A stretch of DNA of 35,053 bases from CAYSWF01 sp964562905 (GTDB lineage: Bacteria > Patescibacteriota > Andersenbacteria > UBA10190), in the NCBI GenBank assembly GCA_964562905.1, contig CAZLVG010000004.1, positions 1 through 35,053 of the forward strand, written 5' to 3'. The translations under genes and the position numbers were made by a program. The notes under the pieces were generated by a model. It did no database searches. It was not told the DNA's origin and saw only the letters and a list, made by a program, of their open reading frames with translations. The stretch's first letter is position 1. The number at the start of each line of letters is the position of its first letter. Of the stretch, positions 7,227 through 14,247 are shown piece by piece.

Positions 7227-8546
7227 ATGAGACTGCTGCCGATACTTCTGTTAACCTGCCTGGTTCTGGCCGCCGGCCCCGCGCTGGCCGCCGAAGAGGG
7301 CGGTGCCGCCGAGGGAGGAGAAAAGGAGCCGCAAACTGACGCTTCTCAAGGGGAACTGGAGGATAGCCAGCGGGAGCTGGCTGACAAGCGAAAAGAGCTG
7401 GAGGAGCTGGAAGCAGAAATTGAGACGCTGAAAGGAAAGCAGCAATCGGCCGCCAGTCAGGCGAAGGCGGCAGAGGAGCAAGTAAGGGCAGTCACACAGC
7501 GGCTGCGGGCTGCCCAGCTGCGGCTGGAGCGCACCGTGCTCACCCTGTCGCTCAATCGCCGTGAGCGTGACCGTGCTGAAGAGGAGATTAAGCGTTTGCG
7601 GGAGAGGATACAAACCAAACGACAGCACCTGCGCTACGTTATACGCTCTCTATACCTGAAAGAGCAGGCCTCGTTTATAGATATCATTTTGGGTTCCGGT
7701 AGCCTAGGCGAGCTGCTAGCAGAGCAGAGAACTTACCACGAGCTGCAAAAGCGGACCGTGCAGCTGATTAGGGAGCTGCGGGCCGATCGGCAGGAATTGG
7801 AGCGAAAACAACAGGCGCTGGAGCAAAGAAAACAGGAGCTGGACAGGCTGCGCGGCCTGCAGGTACGGCAGCAGGCGGAGCTGAATGACAGGCGCCTGGA
7901 GAAGCAGGATGCCCTTCGCTTCAAGGAGCAGCAGCGGGTGGAGTATAAACGGCAGGTGCAAGAGGCTCAAGCCGCCCGGCAGGAAATTGAACAGGAAATA
8001 TTCACTTTGCGAAGCATAGGCCTGGAGTTGGCCTTGAACGACGCTTATGACGCTGCCCGCTATGCCGGTGGTTTAACCGGTACGCGCCCGTCGCTGCTGC
8101 TGGCCATTGTGAAAGTAGAAACTAACGTGGGCCAGTGGCTGGGCAGCGGCGTCTTTCCGGAAGACATGCACCCAGCCAGCCGGGACGCTTTCTTGAGGTT
8201 GGCGGAAAAGCTGGGTCTCGATCCTTATGATACTCCTATATCCCGCCGGCCTACCAGTTATCAGGGGTGGGGCGGCGCGATTGGCCCGGGACAGTTTATG
8301 CCCGACACCTGGGAGAGGTTGGAGCCGCGCGTTAAGGCCCTGCTAGGTCGCCAGCCCAATCCCTTTGAGCTGGCCGACGCCTTGGTGGGGATCGGTATCA
8401 TGATGGCTGACCGGGGAGCGGTGGATCCCTCCAGGGAACTGGAAGCGGTCTCGCGGTACTTGGCCGGACCTAACTGGCAGTATCACACATGGTACGGCCG
8501 TAAGGTCTTAGCCGTAGCCGAAGAATATGCCAAAGAAGGCCTTTGA
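7227..8546 (+). CDS. Secreted coiled-coil protein with lytic transglycosylase domain
   Basis: Exported peptidoglycan enzyme of 439 residues. A signal peptide (residues 1-22, ending ALA) leads into a long coiled coil (~35-270, Glu/Arg/Lys/Gln heptads) like those of PcsB/CwlO/EnvC-type division hydrolases. The C-terminal ~150 residues resemble a soluble lytic transglycosylase domain: AIVKVETN with the catalytic-type Glu near residue 298, and GAIGPGQFMPDTW near 350. Lytic transglycosylases cut the MurNAc-GlcNAc bond of murein. The coiled coil may restrain or recruit the enzyme, as it does in PcsB-like proteins (inference). The last 20 bases overlap the start of the next gene, so the two are translationally linked. 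Confidence 0.87.
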   Translation: MRLLPILLLTCLVLAAGPALAAEEGGAAEGGEKEPQTDASQGELEDSQRELADKRKELEELEAEIETLKGKQQSAASQAKAAEEQVRAVTQRLRAAQLRLERTVLTLSLNRRERDRAEEEIKRLRERIQTKRQHLRYVIRSLYLKEQASFIDIILGSGSLGELLAEQRTYHELQKRTVQLIRELRADRQELERKQQALEQRKQELDRLRGLQVRQQAELNDRRLEKQDALRFKEQQRVEYKRQVQEAQAARQEIEQEIFTLRSIGLELALNDAYDAARYAGGLTGTRPSLLLAIVKVETNVGQWLGSGVFPEDMHPASRDAFLRLAEKLGLDPYDTPISRRPTSYQGWGGAIGPGQFMPDTWERLEPRVKALLGRQPNPFELADALVGIGIMMADRGAVDPSRELEAVSRYLAGPNWQYHTWYGRKVLAVAEEYAKEGL

Positions 8547-8907
8547 TTTGGCGGACACTATCAAGCTGGCACTTCGTAGAAAAGAAAGCTGGGCCGCCGC
8601 CTTTGTCCTGGCCAGCCTGGTGTTAAACGGAGTATTGTGGCTGCTGTCAGTTTACGCTTTTCCGCGCGGCCGTCCCGCCGCCGTCCTGCATTACAATCTG
8701 GACGTTGGCATTGATTTTATCAGCCACGGCGCCACAATAACGATGCTGCCGCTGGCTGGATTGGTGTTATTGACTGGCAACGCGGCCCTAGCCTTCGTTA
8801 TCAGGGGCATTGACGAGCGCTCTGTCTGGATTTTACTTGGCATTACGCCGGTAATTCAGCTGGTGCTTTTAGGCGCCTTTGCTCTAGTATGGCTGGCGAA
8901 TCGATGA
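8527..8907 (+). CDS. Small membrane protein of unknown function (126 aa)
   Basis: Three predicted membrane helices at about residues 22-42 (AAFVLASLVLNGVLWLLSVY), 70-92 and 98-122. Between the first two lies a polar loop with HYNLDVGIDFI, a motif I associate with short membrane proteins of CPR bacteria, which have no assigned function. The start codon overlaps the preceding transglycosylase gene by 20 bp in another frame, which suggests translational coupling and perhaps a shared envelope role. The stop is followed at once by a TCGTAAC repeat array. Confidence 0.75.
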   Translation: MPKKAFDLADTIKLALRRKESWAAAFVLASLVLNGVLWLLSVYAFPRGRPAAVLHYNLDVGIDFISHGATITMLPLAGLVLLTGNAALAFVIRGIDERSVWILLGITPVIQLVLLGAFALVWLANR

Positions 8908-8952
8908 TTCGTAATTCGTAACTCGTAACTCGTAACTCGTAATTAAGTAACT
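8908..8952. repeat. TCGTAAC heptamer array
   Basis: About five tandem 7-bp units TTCGTAA / CTCGTAA followed by AAGTAACTGG. It begins immediately after a stop codon. Same family as the arrays at 3547, 10508, 17225, 17688 and 32108. Confidence 0.75.
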
Positions 8953-8963
8953 GGTGACAGCGG

Positions 8964-8988
8964 TTGACAAATGACGTTTAATTGTCAA
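8964..8988 (+). promoter_or_regulatory. Inverted repeat TTGACAA / TTGTCAA upstream of GT2 gene
   Basis: TTGACAA (8964-8970) and TTGTCAA (8982-8988) form an inverted repeat with an 11-nt spacer. The left arm contains a consensus -35 (TTGACA), with AAAAGT 17 bp downstream as a poor -10. It is possibly an operator overlapping a promoter. Confidence 0.4.
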
Positions 8989-9005
8989 AAGTCACCATCA
9001 GTCAC

Positions 9006-10526
9006 ATGTTGAGCATTGAAATAGACTTATCACAACTGCGCCGGCGCGTCCTGGAAGCACTACCGGGGTTGTTGTCATGGTCCACCTTGATTGTTTTGTC
9101 CGTCCTGGCCTTCATACTGCCTTTTTGGGTGGCTGTGTTCATCATCATTTTTGACGTGTATGTGCTGATTCGCGCTTTTTACATGTCGGTACATTTGGTT
9201 TTCGCTTACGTGACGCTGCGCCGGATGCGGCATGTGAATTGGATACAGCGTTGCCGCACGGTCAAGACCGACTTGCCTTGGGATAAAGTCCACCAGGCAG
9301 TGTTACTGCCAACCTACAACGAGTCTCTGGAAGTTCTTTCCGCTTCGCTGCGGTCAATAGAAAACTGTGACTTTCCCCGGGACAGGCTGCACGTGGTAGT
9401 TGGCTTTGAAGAGCGGGCGGGAAAGCCTGCCCGCCGCCGCGCTGCCGCCTTGCGCCGCCGGTTTGCCGGCTCCTTCGGAACCTTTTTAACCACGTTTCAT
9501 CCGGATGGCCTGCCCGGAGAAAAGCGGGTGAAAAGCGCCAACGCGGTCTGGGCTATGAAAGAGATGGAAAAAGAGCTGGCGAGTAAAAACATTAAAGAGG
9601 AGCAGGTGGTCGTCAGTAACTTTGACAGCGATACCGTGATCAGCCGCAATTATTTTTCCTATCTGACTTACGTTTTTATCACCCATCCGGACCGTTACCG
9701 CGCTTCGTACCAACCGCTACCCATGTACCATAACAACGTTTGGGACGCGCCGGCCTTTTCTCGCGTCATCGCCACCGGCTCCACCTTCTGGCAGATGATA
9801 GAATCTATCCGTCCAGAGAGACTGGTCACTTTTTCCTCTCATTCCATGAGCCTCAAAGCTTTGCGCGACGTCGGCTATTGGCAGAAAGACGTGGTGTCGG
9901 AGGATTCAAGGATATTCTGGCAGTGTCTGCTTCATTACAACGGCCAGTACCGCACAGAACCGCTCTACACTTCTGTATCCATGGACGCCGCGCTGGCCAG
10001 TTCCTGGTGGCAAACGCTAAAAAACCAGTATAAGCAGAAGCGGCGCTGGGCCTGGGGAATTGAGAATTTTCCTTACATGGCTCTGGGGTTTTTGCGCAAC
10101 AGGAAAATTCCCTTCAGGACCAAGTTTATTTACTCTTTTCGTACTTTGGAAGGCCACTACTCTTGGGCGACTGTGGCCACTATCGTAGCCGGCTTGGGCT
10201 GGCTGCCGGTCTTTTTCGGCGGACCGGAGTTTCACGCCACTTTTTTGTCTTACAGTTTGCCCTACATGGCGCGGGGTATAATGTCAGTGGCCATGTTGGG
10301 CCTGCTGGTTTCCGGCGCGCTGACGCTGTTGCTGCTTCCGGCTAAGCCGGATAAGTACAGCGCCTGGCGCTATCTGCCTATGGCTTTACAATGGGTGCTG
10401 GTACCTGTCATAGCCACGGTGCTGTCGGCCTTACCGGCGCTGGACGCTGAAACCCGCTTGATGTTAGGGCGGGATTTACAATTCAATGTTATGGAGAAAA
10501 GACGAAGAGTAACTAGTAATCAGTAA
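9006..10526 (+). CDS. Family 2 glycosyltransferase, cellulose-synthase-like membrane protein
   Basis: Processive-type membrane glycosyltransferase of 506 residues from ATG 9006 (a TTG at 8982 would add 8). Two N-terminal membrane helices (~25-70) precede the GT-A domain: LLPTYNES, the nucleotide-binding FDSDT (DxD), the acceptor-side VVSEDSRIFW (ED) and QKRRW (Q/RxxRW), the four signatures of GT2 synthases. Three or four C-terminal membrane helices follow (~390-490). It probably polymerises or transfers a sugar from a nucleotide donor across the membrane; the product cannot be told from sequence. The last five codons (VTSNQ) and the stop lie inside a TAACTAGTAA-type repeat array. The next gene is another polyprenyl-linked sugar transferase, which suggests a surface glycan pathway. 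Confidence 0.88.
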   Translation: MLSIEIDLSQLRRRVLEALPGLLSWSTLIVLSVLAFILPFWVAVFIIIFDVYVLIRAFYMSVHLVFAYVTLRRMRHVNWIQRCRTVKTDLPWDKVHQAVLLPTYNESLEVLSASLRSIENCDFPRDRLHVVVGFEERAGKPARRRAAALRRRFAGSFGTFLTTFHPDGLPGEKRVKSANAVWAMKEMEKELASKNIKEEQVVVSNFDSDTVISRNYFSYLTYVFITHPDRYRASYQPLPMYHNNVWDAPAFSRVIATGSTFWQMIESIRPERLVTFSSHSMSLKALRDVGYWQKDVVSEDSRIFWQCLLHYNGQYRTEPLYTSVSMDAALASSWWQTLKNQYKQKRRWAWGIENFPYMALGFLRNRKIPFRTKFIYSFRTLEGHYSWATVATIVAGLGWLPVFFGGPEFHATFLSYSLPYMARGIMSVAMLGLLVSGALTLLLLPAKPDKYSAWRYLPMALQWVLVPVIATVLSALPALDAETRLMLGRDLQFNVMEKRRRVTSNQ

Positions 10527-10588
10527 CTAGTAACTGGTAATTTACGGCCGCGACGCGTCGTTTGCCAGTTACCAGTTACCAGTTACTT
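10508..10588. repeat. Repeat array in inverted arrangement
   Basis: AGTAACTAGTAATCAGTAAC and further units (10508-10540) are answered by CCAGTTACCAGTTACCAGTT (from 10565), the reverse complement of the same unit. Between them sits CGACGCGTCG, itself a palindrome. The whole can fold as one large stem. The left arm encodes the C-terminus of the GT2 gene; the right arm abuts the start of the next gene. Confidence 0.7.
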
Positions 10589-11863
10589 ATGCTTTCCCAT
10601 TTTCTCCTCTTGTTGATTAGCTTTATCAGCGTTTTTCTGCTGCTCAAACTCCTGCTCCATCCCCATCCTCGCCGTCTGGCTGGTCCGGTGATTATAGCCG
10701 TGGTGGCCGTCACGGCTGCCTGGGCAATGCGGGACAGCCCGCTTATGGCGGCGGGCTTGCTGCTGGCCGCCGCCTTAACCGTTATCTTCGGCGCCGCCGA
10801 TGACGCCTACGACTTGTCGGCGGGCTTGCAGCTGGCCGGGCAGGCGCTGACCGCCGCCGCCGCCGTGCTGTCAGGCTGGACCATTTCTTTTATTACCAAC
10901 CCCTTCGGCACCGGACTGCTTTATCTGGAACCGGTGGCGGGAGGCGCTTTGGCTGCCGTCTGGCTGGTTATTCTCATGAACGCTATCAACTGGCTGGACG
11001 GCAGCGACGGCCTGGCCGGCAGCGTCATTATTATAGCTTTTATCACCCTGATCATTGTCAGCGTGCTGCCCGCCACTCAAGACGAGCGCACTTTGGGTTT
11101 AGCCTTGATAGGCCTCGGGGCCGCCGCCGCCTTCCTTGTCTGGAACTGGCCCCCGGCCAAGATATATCTCGGCACTTCCGGCAGCTGGTTCCTGGGCTTG
11201 TATCTGGGTCTGGTGGCTATGGCCGGGCAGGGAAAGATCGCCCTCACCGCTCTGGTGCTGGCCTTGCCTTTGCTGGACGCGGCTTACGTCATCGTTAAGA
11301 GACTCCTGTCCGGCCAATCCCCTTGGCGCGGCGACACAATAAGCCACTTCCACCATCGCCTGCGCGCCCGGGGATTATCACCCAGGTCCATTTGCCTGAT
11401 TGCCGCTGCTGTATCCGCTGTATCTGGCTTCAGCGCCCTGCTCTTAACTCTCAATACAACCGCCTGCCCCGACTTCGATCAAGCAATCGTCAACGTTGCC
11501 GGCCATCAGCTTTCCGTTGGCCTGGCCGCCACATCCGGGCAGCAGAGCGGGGGACTGTCCGGCTGTCGCCGCGTTCCGGAAGGCCGCGGCCTGTATTTCG
11601 TTTTTAACCCTAAACAAACTCCCGGTTTTTGGATGAAAGACATGCTTATTCCTATAGACATCATCTGGATTACCGACAGCCAAGTCGTCGGCGTGGAGCA
11701 CTCTGTCCCACCACCAAACAATCCCGACCAAACCGGCTTGCCGCGCTACACTCCGCCTCAACCTGTAGACGCCGTCTTGGAACTTCCCGCCGGCGCTGCC
11801 GGCCGGCTTGGCATCAAGCCGGGAGTTGAAGTCGTGTTGTCAGGAATTGACAAACTTAGATAA
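10589..11863 (+). CDS. WecA/MraY-type glycosyl-1-phosphate transferase fused to DUF192
   Basis: Two-part protein of 424 residues. Residues ~1-290 are a polytopic transferase of the UDP-sugar:undecaprenyl-phosphate sugar-1-phosphate family: GAADDAYDL (DDxxD Mg site), NAINWLDGSDGLAGS, and HFHHRL, with about nine membrane segments. This enzyme type starts lipid-linked polysaccharide or teichoic-acid synthesis. Residues ~300-420 are a complete DUF192 domain (GFWMKDMLIPIDIIWI, then a VDAVLELPAG segment), normally a small stand-alone secreted or anchored protein of unknown role. The reading frame is continuous through the junction. I use ATG 10589, just after the repeat array; an upstream start would translate the array. 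The N-terminus is shorter than in WecA. No ribosome site is visible. Confidence 0.85.
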   Translation: MLSHFLLLLISFISVFLLLKLLLHPHPRRLAGPVIIAVVAVTAAWAMRDSPLMAAGLLLAAALTVIFGAADDAYDLSAGLQLAGQALTAAAAVLSGWTISFITNPFGTGLLYLEPVAGGALAAVWLVILMNAINWLDGSDGLAGSVIIIAFITLIIVSVLPATQDERTLGLALIGLGAAAAFLVWNWPPAKIYLGTSGSWFLGLYLGLVAMAGQGKIALTALVLALPLLDAAYVIVKRLLSGQSPWRGDTISHFHHRLRARGLSPRSICLIAAAVSAVSGFSALLLTLNTTACPDFDQAIVNVAGHQLSVGLAATSGQQSGGLSGCRRVPEGRGLYFVFNPKQTPGFWMKDMLIPIDIIWITDSQVVGVEHSVPPPNNPDQTGLPRYTPPQPVDAVLELPAGAAGRLGIKPGVEVVLSGIDKLR

Positions 11864-11875
11864 TTTTGCTAGTAT
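11847..11875 (+). promoter_or_regulatory. Consensus promoter of the TrmB-type gene
   Basis: TTGACA (11847-11852), a 17-bp spacer and extended -10 TGC-TAGTAT (11870-11875). The ATG at 11884 is 8 nt further, so the mRNA should be leaderless. The -35 lies inside the last codons of the preceding gene. Confidence 0.75.
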
Positions 11876-11883
11876 GCCCATAC

Positions 11884-12684
11884 ATGGCGGATAAGAAACT
11901 GGAAATTGAACTGCAAAAAGCAGGGTTTGACAAGCGGTCGGCCAAAGTTTACTTGGCTACTCTAGAACTTGGTCCCTCTCCCGTGCAAAAAATCTCCCAG
12001 CGCGCCGGCGTCCCCCGCGCCACCACTTACCTGGTCCTGGATGATTTACAAAACAGGGGATTGGTTAGCACTTTCCGGCAGGGCAAGAAAAGTTACTTCG
12101 CCGCCGAATCGCCCCAGCGTTTGTCTCACCTGGTGGCCTCAAAAGAAAAGGAGCTGGCAGAACAGAAAAGCGCCGTCAATGATTTAATTTCCGAGTTGAA
12201 TTCACGGGCCCAGACTAGACCCAACCACTCTTCCCGGCCCATCGTTCGTTTTTACGAAGGCCCTGACGCGCTTAAAGGCTTTATTCGTGACAATCTTCGT
12301 CAGGCTCAAATTAAAAAAGAGGCCCTAGGCATTATTTCCTACGATCAAGCTGAACAATTTATCACTAAAGCAAGCTTGTCATGGGACGATCTTGTCAAAC
12401 ACCGGCAACGTAAAGGAGTAAAGCGTCGCATCATCTATACCTGGAAAGAACGAGAGCCAGACAAAAACCGCGTGGCTAAAAATGCAGTCTACGTCCCGTA
12501 TCAACAGTTTCCCTGCCAAGCCGATATCACCATCGCCGGCCACCGCGTGGCCTTTGTTCCTTATGATGAACCTTTTCGGGCCGTGGCCATAGAAGATGCT
12601 ACCATTGCCCGCAATATGAAAGCCCTTTTTGAATTCATTTGGCAGTCGGCTCAATCCCCAACTAAAAAACGTCAGAAAGGTTGA
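11884..12684 (+). CDS. TrmB-family transcriptional regulator
   Basis: Predicted transcription factor of 266 residues. The N-terminal TrmB-type winged HTH (~5-75: AKVYLATLELGPSPVQKISQ and RATTYLVLDDLQNRGLV) is followed by a short coiled coil (~85-110) and a C-terminal effector-like domain (~115-255, beginning RFYEGPDALKGFI, typical of this group). TrmB proteins often sense sugars or metabolites; the ligand here is unknown. The start is ATG 11884 (MADKK) rather than the TTG 18 bp upstream, because a consensus promoter's -10 ends 8 nt before it. The stop codon overlaps the -35 of the next strong promoter, which drives a likely non-coding RNA that this protein might control. Confidence 0.87.
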   Translation: MADKKLEIELQKAGFDKRSAKVYLATLELGPSPVQKISQRAGVPRATTYLVLDDLQNRGLVSTFRQGKKSYFAAESPQRLSHLVASKEKELAEQKSAVNDLISELNSRAQTRPNHSSRPIVRFYEGPDALKGFIRDNLRQAQIKKEALGIISYDQAEQFITKASLSWDDLVKHRQRKGVKRRIIYTWKEREPDKNRVAKNAVYVPYQQFPCQADITIAGHRVAFVPYDEPFRAVAIEDATIARNMKALFEFIWQSAQSPTKKRQKG

Positions 12685-12709
12685 CAAATAATATCATATA
12701 GAGTATCCT
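12681..12709 (+). promoter_or_regulatory. Strong promoter driving the 12716 RNA
   Basis: TTGACA (12681-12686), a 17-bp AT-rich spacer, then TATCCT (12704-12709). It overlaps the stop of the TrmB-type gene. No normal-sized ORF follows within 700 bp, so its product is probably RNA. Confidence 0.75.
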
Positions 12710-12773
12710 GCTAACTGCCCTGTATAACAGGGACTGTGTTGTTCCTCACCCATTTACCTCTGACAAAGCAGAT

Positions 12774-12807
12774 AAGGAGGCACATTATGGGTGGCACCGG
12801 TGGGTGA
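12774..12807 (+). other. Six-codon ORF with masked ribosome site
   Basis: AAGGAGG (12774-12780), 6 nt, then ATG GGT GGC ACC GGT GGG TGA (12787-12807), encoding MGGTGG. The GAGG pairs with upstream CCTC and the start codon lies in the ATGGGTG/CACCCAT helix, so initiation would need the hairpin to open. It could be a leader peptide, or a chance match inside a structured RNA. Confidence 0.35.
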
Positions 12808-12946
12808 CAAACACTGGTGATGAGTTTCTTAAGTGAGTGTATGTCGAGGCGGTGCAGACAAGATTGTTCCTTTAGGACAAATCGGCGGGATGACGCCGAA
12901 CTACACGCAAAACCGATGATTTGAGGAAAACCGCTCGACAACACGG

Positions 12947-13006
12947 GCCCAGCCGGGTCAGGCTCCACAGCATCAATCGCTTGCCTGACCCCTGGGCTTA
13001 TTTTTG
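12947..13006 (+). terminator. Strong intrinsic terminator
   Basis: GCCCAG-cc-GGGTCAGGC (12947-12963) pairs with GCCTGACCC-CTGGGC (12983-12997): 15 bp with one bulge, followed by TTATTTTTG. It ends the transcript from the 12681 promoter. Confidence 0.85.
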
Positions 13007-13017
13007 TTAGTGACGCC

Positions 13018-13079
13018 AGTCGCGCCGGAAAAACGCTTGGTGTTGACGGAGAAACACCAAGCGTTAAGGAGGCGCGGCT
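13018..13079 (+). other. Long hairpin with symmetric purine internal loop
   Basis: AGTCGCGCC (13018-13026) pairs with GGCGCGGCT (13071-13079); inside, AACGCTTGGTGTT (13032-13044) pairs perfectly with AACACCAAGCGTT (13053-13065). The two helices are separated by a 5x5 purine loop, GGAAA against AAGGA. AAGGAGG at 13066-13072 lies across the loop and is partly paired; ATG-TGA follows at 13085. It may be a second terminator (ACTTTTTG follows), or a structured RNA in its own right. Confidence 0.6.
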
Positions 13080-13173
13080 GCTTATGTGACACTTTTTGTA
13101 AACAATAAAAATACATTATTTTTACTAAAATAAGCCATTTTAATGCAGTTCAGAAAATAGTCTGTCAAAACAC

Positions 13174-13202
13174 TTGACAAATTATTGCAGTTCTGCTAGG
13201 CT
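13174..13202 (+). promoter_or_regulatory. Consensus -35 / extended -10 promoter
   Basis: TTGACA (13174-13179), a 17-bp spacer and extended -10 TGC-TAGGCT (13197-13202). Expected start near 13209, some 280 bp before the next ORF, so it drives a long leader or a separate RNA. Confidence 0.65.
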
Positions 13203-13208
13203 CCTCTC

Positions 13209-13380
13209 CATACGGTTACTCTGATTTCTGTTGCCTTGAGTCTCAAAGCACTTTCTTAATTTAGGGAAGCCCCGGTCACCCGAAATGGGTTCAAGCCATG
13301 TAGCTATATGCCCAACGTGACTGGTCCTCAAAAGCGCTTCCTTAAGCTTGAAGGTGCCGCCGGACAGGGCAAAATAATGG
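13209..13380 (+). ncRNA. Candidate rod-shaped RNA (~170 nt)
   Basis: Downstream of a good promoter the sequence folds into one long interrupted rod: GCCTTG (13233-13238) with CAGGGC (13365-13370); CACTTTC (13249-13255) with GAAGGTG (13350-13356); TTAGGGAAGC (13261-13270) with GCTTCCTTAA (13336-13345); CCGGTCAC (13272-13279) with GTGACTGG (13317-13324); and a terminal CAT-G-TAGCTA-T-ATG element. A long hairpin broken by internal loops is the general shape of 6S RNA, but I see no decisive 6S sequence match. It could also be the 5' leader of the 13488 gene. Confidence 0.45.
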
Positions 13381-13487
13381 CACGAACTTTGACAACTTAA
13401 GTTTTCCCCTCCAGTACCCGCATCAATTTCGGATGCTGCAGGGGGAAACTCGTCACTTGAAATCCGTCGTCATTTAAGGAGATCGCG

Positions 13488-13751
13488 ATGATTACGTTTG
13501 CTGATTCCTGGACCGGCACGCGCGGCGCTGGCCTCATTGGAGTCCTTCCCGACAACTGGGAAGAGGCTTTGGAGGAGTCCAGCCGCCGGTTGGAGATGTC
13601 ACGGGAAGCCGTCAACTTCCTCGTTTCTCCAGCCCTGCTGGCGCGCGCCTGGACGCACCTTCTTAAGGCTTTTGCTGACGACGCCAGCGCCATTCAGGAA
13701 CTTCAACAACTTACGGTTGACGAAGTGATTGAGTGGTACCTTGACCTTTAG
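13488..13751 (+). CDS. Small acidic protein of unknown function (87 aa)
   Basis: I do not recognise it. The ATG follows AAGGAG with 5-6 nt spacing, a good ribosome site, so it is probably translated. Residues 1-20 are Gly/Thr-rich; the rest is mostly helical and acidic (WEEALEESSRRLEMSREAVNF, then a second helix, ending DEVIEWYLDL), resembling a small helical-bundle regulator. No Cys, signal peptide or membrane segment. It is the first of four small ORFs set among structured elements; a hairpin of the repeated element starts 20 bp after its stop. Confidence 0.6.
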   Translation: MITFADSWTGTRGAGLIGVLPDNWEEALEESSRRLEMSREAVNFLVSPALLARAWTHLLKAFADDASAIQELQQLTVDEVIEWYLDL

Positions 13752-13770
13752 CAAAAAGGAGAAAAAAAAC

Positions 13771-13866
13771 GGGATTGCACGGATGCGCTTCATCCCCCAA
13801 GCAATCCCTTTCCCTCCTTCGCGGTATGCGCGCCGGTCGTGTATATCGCGAGCGAGGGGAAACACA
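13771..13866 (+). repeat. Structured repeat element, copy A
   Basis: Upstream hairpin GGGATTGC (13771-13778) with GCAATCCC (13801-13808), enclosing GGATG/CATCC. After TTT comes the shared stem: CCCTC-CTT-CGCG (13812-13823) facing CGCG-AGC-GAGGGG (13847-13859), then AAAC. The 3x3 internal loop CTT/AGC and the 3' sequence AGCGAGGGGAA recur in copy B; copy C has ACT/AGC. Confidence 0.6.
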
Positions 13867-14149
13867 CAAGCTGAAGCTGACAGGGGTATGGAGTAGGACG
13901 TTGCGCATCGAAGGTATCCGATTATGGAGCCTGATGGGGGCAACATCATCTTGCTTCATATAGGGGGACCGCTCCCCATAGGGGGACCGCTCCCCAGACC
14001 ATAGCAAAGTGCTATGGCTGATGGGGATATACCTCACGAAGACCGGGGTGCTCTAAGAAAAGGGCCTTCTTCGCTGCTAACGCGAAGCTCTTAGAGATCC
14101 CCCCAAAGGGGTAATTCGGTTACTCTGTCAGCTTCTCATCTTGTACCTT
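13867..14149. other. Gene-free stretch of hairpins
   Basis: No ORF with a ribosome site. It contains the 18-bp tandem repeat (13960-13995), CCCC/GGGG around CCATAGC-AAAGT-GCTATGG (13992-14026), CTCTAAGA/TCTTAGAG around CTTCGC-TGCTAAC-GCGAAG (14051-14096), and CCCC-AAA-GGGG (about 14101-14111). The density of well-formed stems suggests a structured transcript. Confidence 0.55.
13960..13995. repeat. 18-bp tandem duplication
   Basis: ATAGGGGGACCGCTCCCC occurs twice head to tail (13960-13977, 13978-13995) without a mismatch. Each unit is a self-complementary GGGG...CCCC hairpin. Confidence 0.85.
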
Positions 14150-14216
14150 TTAGGCAACACCTTGTTGCCTTTCTCTCCTTCGGCATCGCCAAAAGTGACG
14201 CCGAGCGAGGGGAATT
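14150..14216 (+). repeat. Structured repeat element, copy B
   Basis: Upstream hairpin GGCAAC (14153-14158) with GTTGCC (14164-14169), then TTT. The shared stem is CTC-CTT-CGGC (14175-14184) facing GCCG-AGC-GAGGGG (14200-14212). Compared with copy A the inner helix has changed sequence but still pairs. It ends about 30 bp before the start codon of the next small gene. Confidence 0.6.
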
Positions 14217-14247
14217 ACCAGAAAACATCCACCAAGGAGACTATCCA

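Larger units (their letters stand above)
12716..13006 (+). ncRNA. Candidate structured non-coding RNA (~290 nt)
   Basis: Bounded by a consensus promoter and a strong intrinsic terminator. Helices seen: CCCTGT-ATA-ACAGGG (12719-12733); CACCCAT (12747-12753) with ATGGGTG (12787-12793), enclosing CCTC with GAGG; a long helix GTGT/ACAC + GTCGAG/CTCGAC + CGGT/ACCG (12837-12853 with 12930-12944) closing a domain with hairpins TTGTTCC/GGACAA and CGGCG/CGCCG. CACCGGTG (12796-12803) could instead pair with CACTGGTG (12812-12819), giving a mutually exclusive fold. I tested it by eye against RNase P, SRP RNA and tmRNA signature sequences and saw no match. Function unknown; a regulatory RNA or a riboswitch-like leader is possible. 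Confidence 0.6.

Noticed and set aside
12716..13006. RNase P RNA, SRP RNA or tmRNA
   Set aside because: By eye I found none of the signature sequences (RNase P GAGGAAAGTCC, SRP GGAAGGAAGCAGC, or a tmRNA tag with a tRNA-like 3' end).
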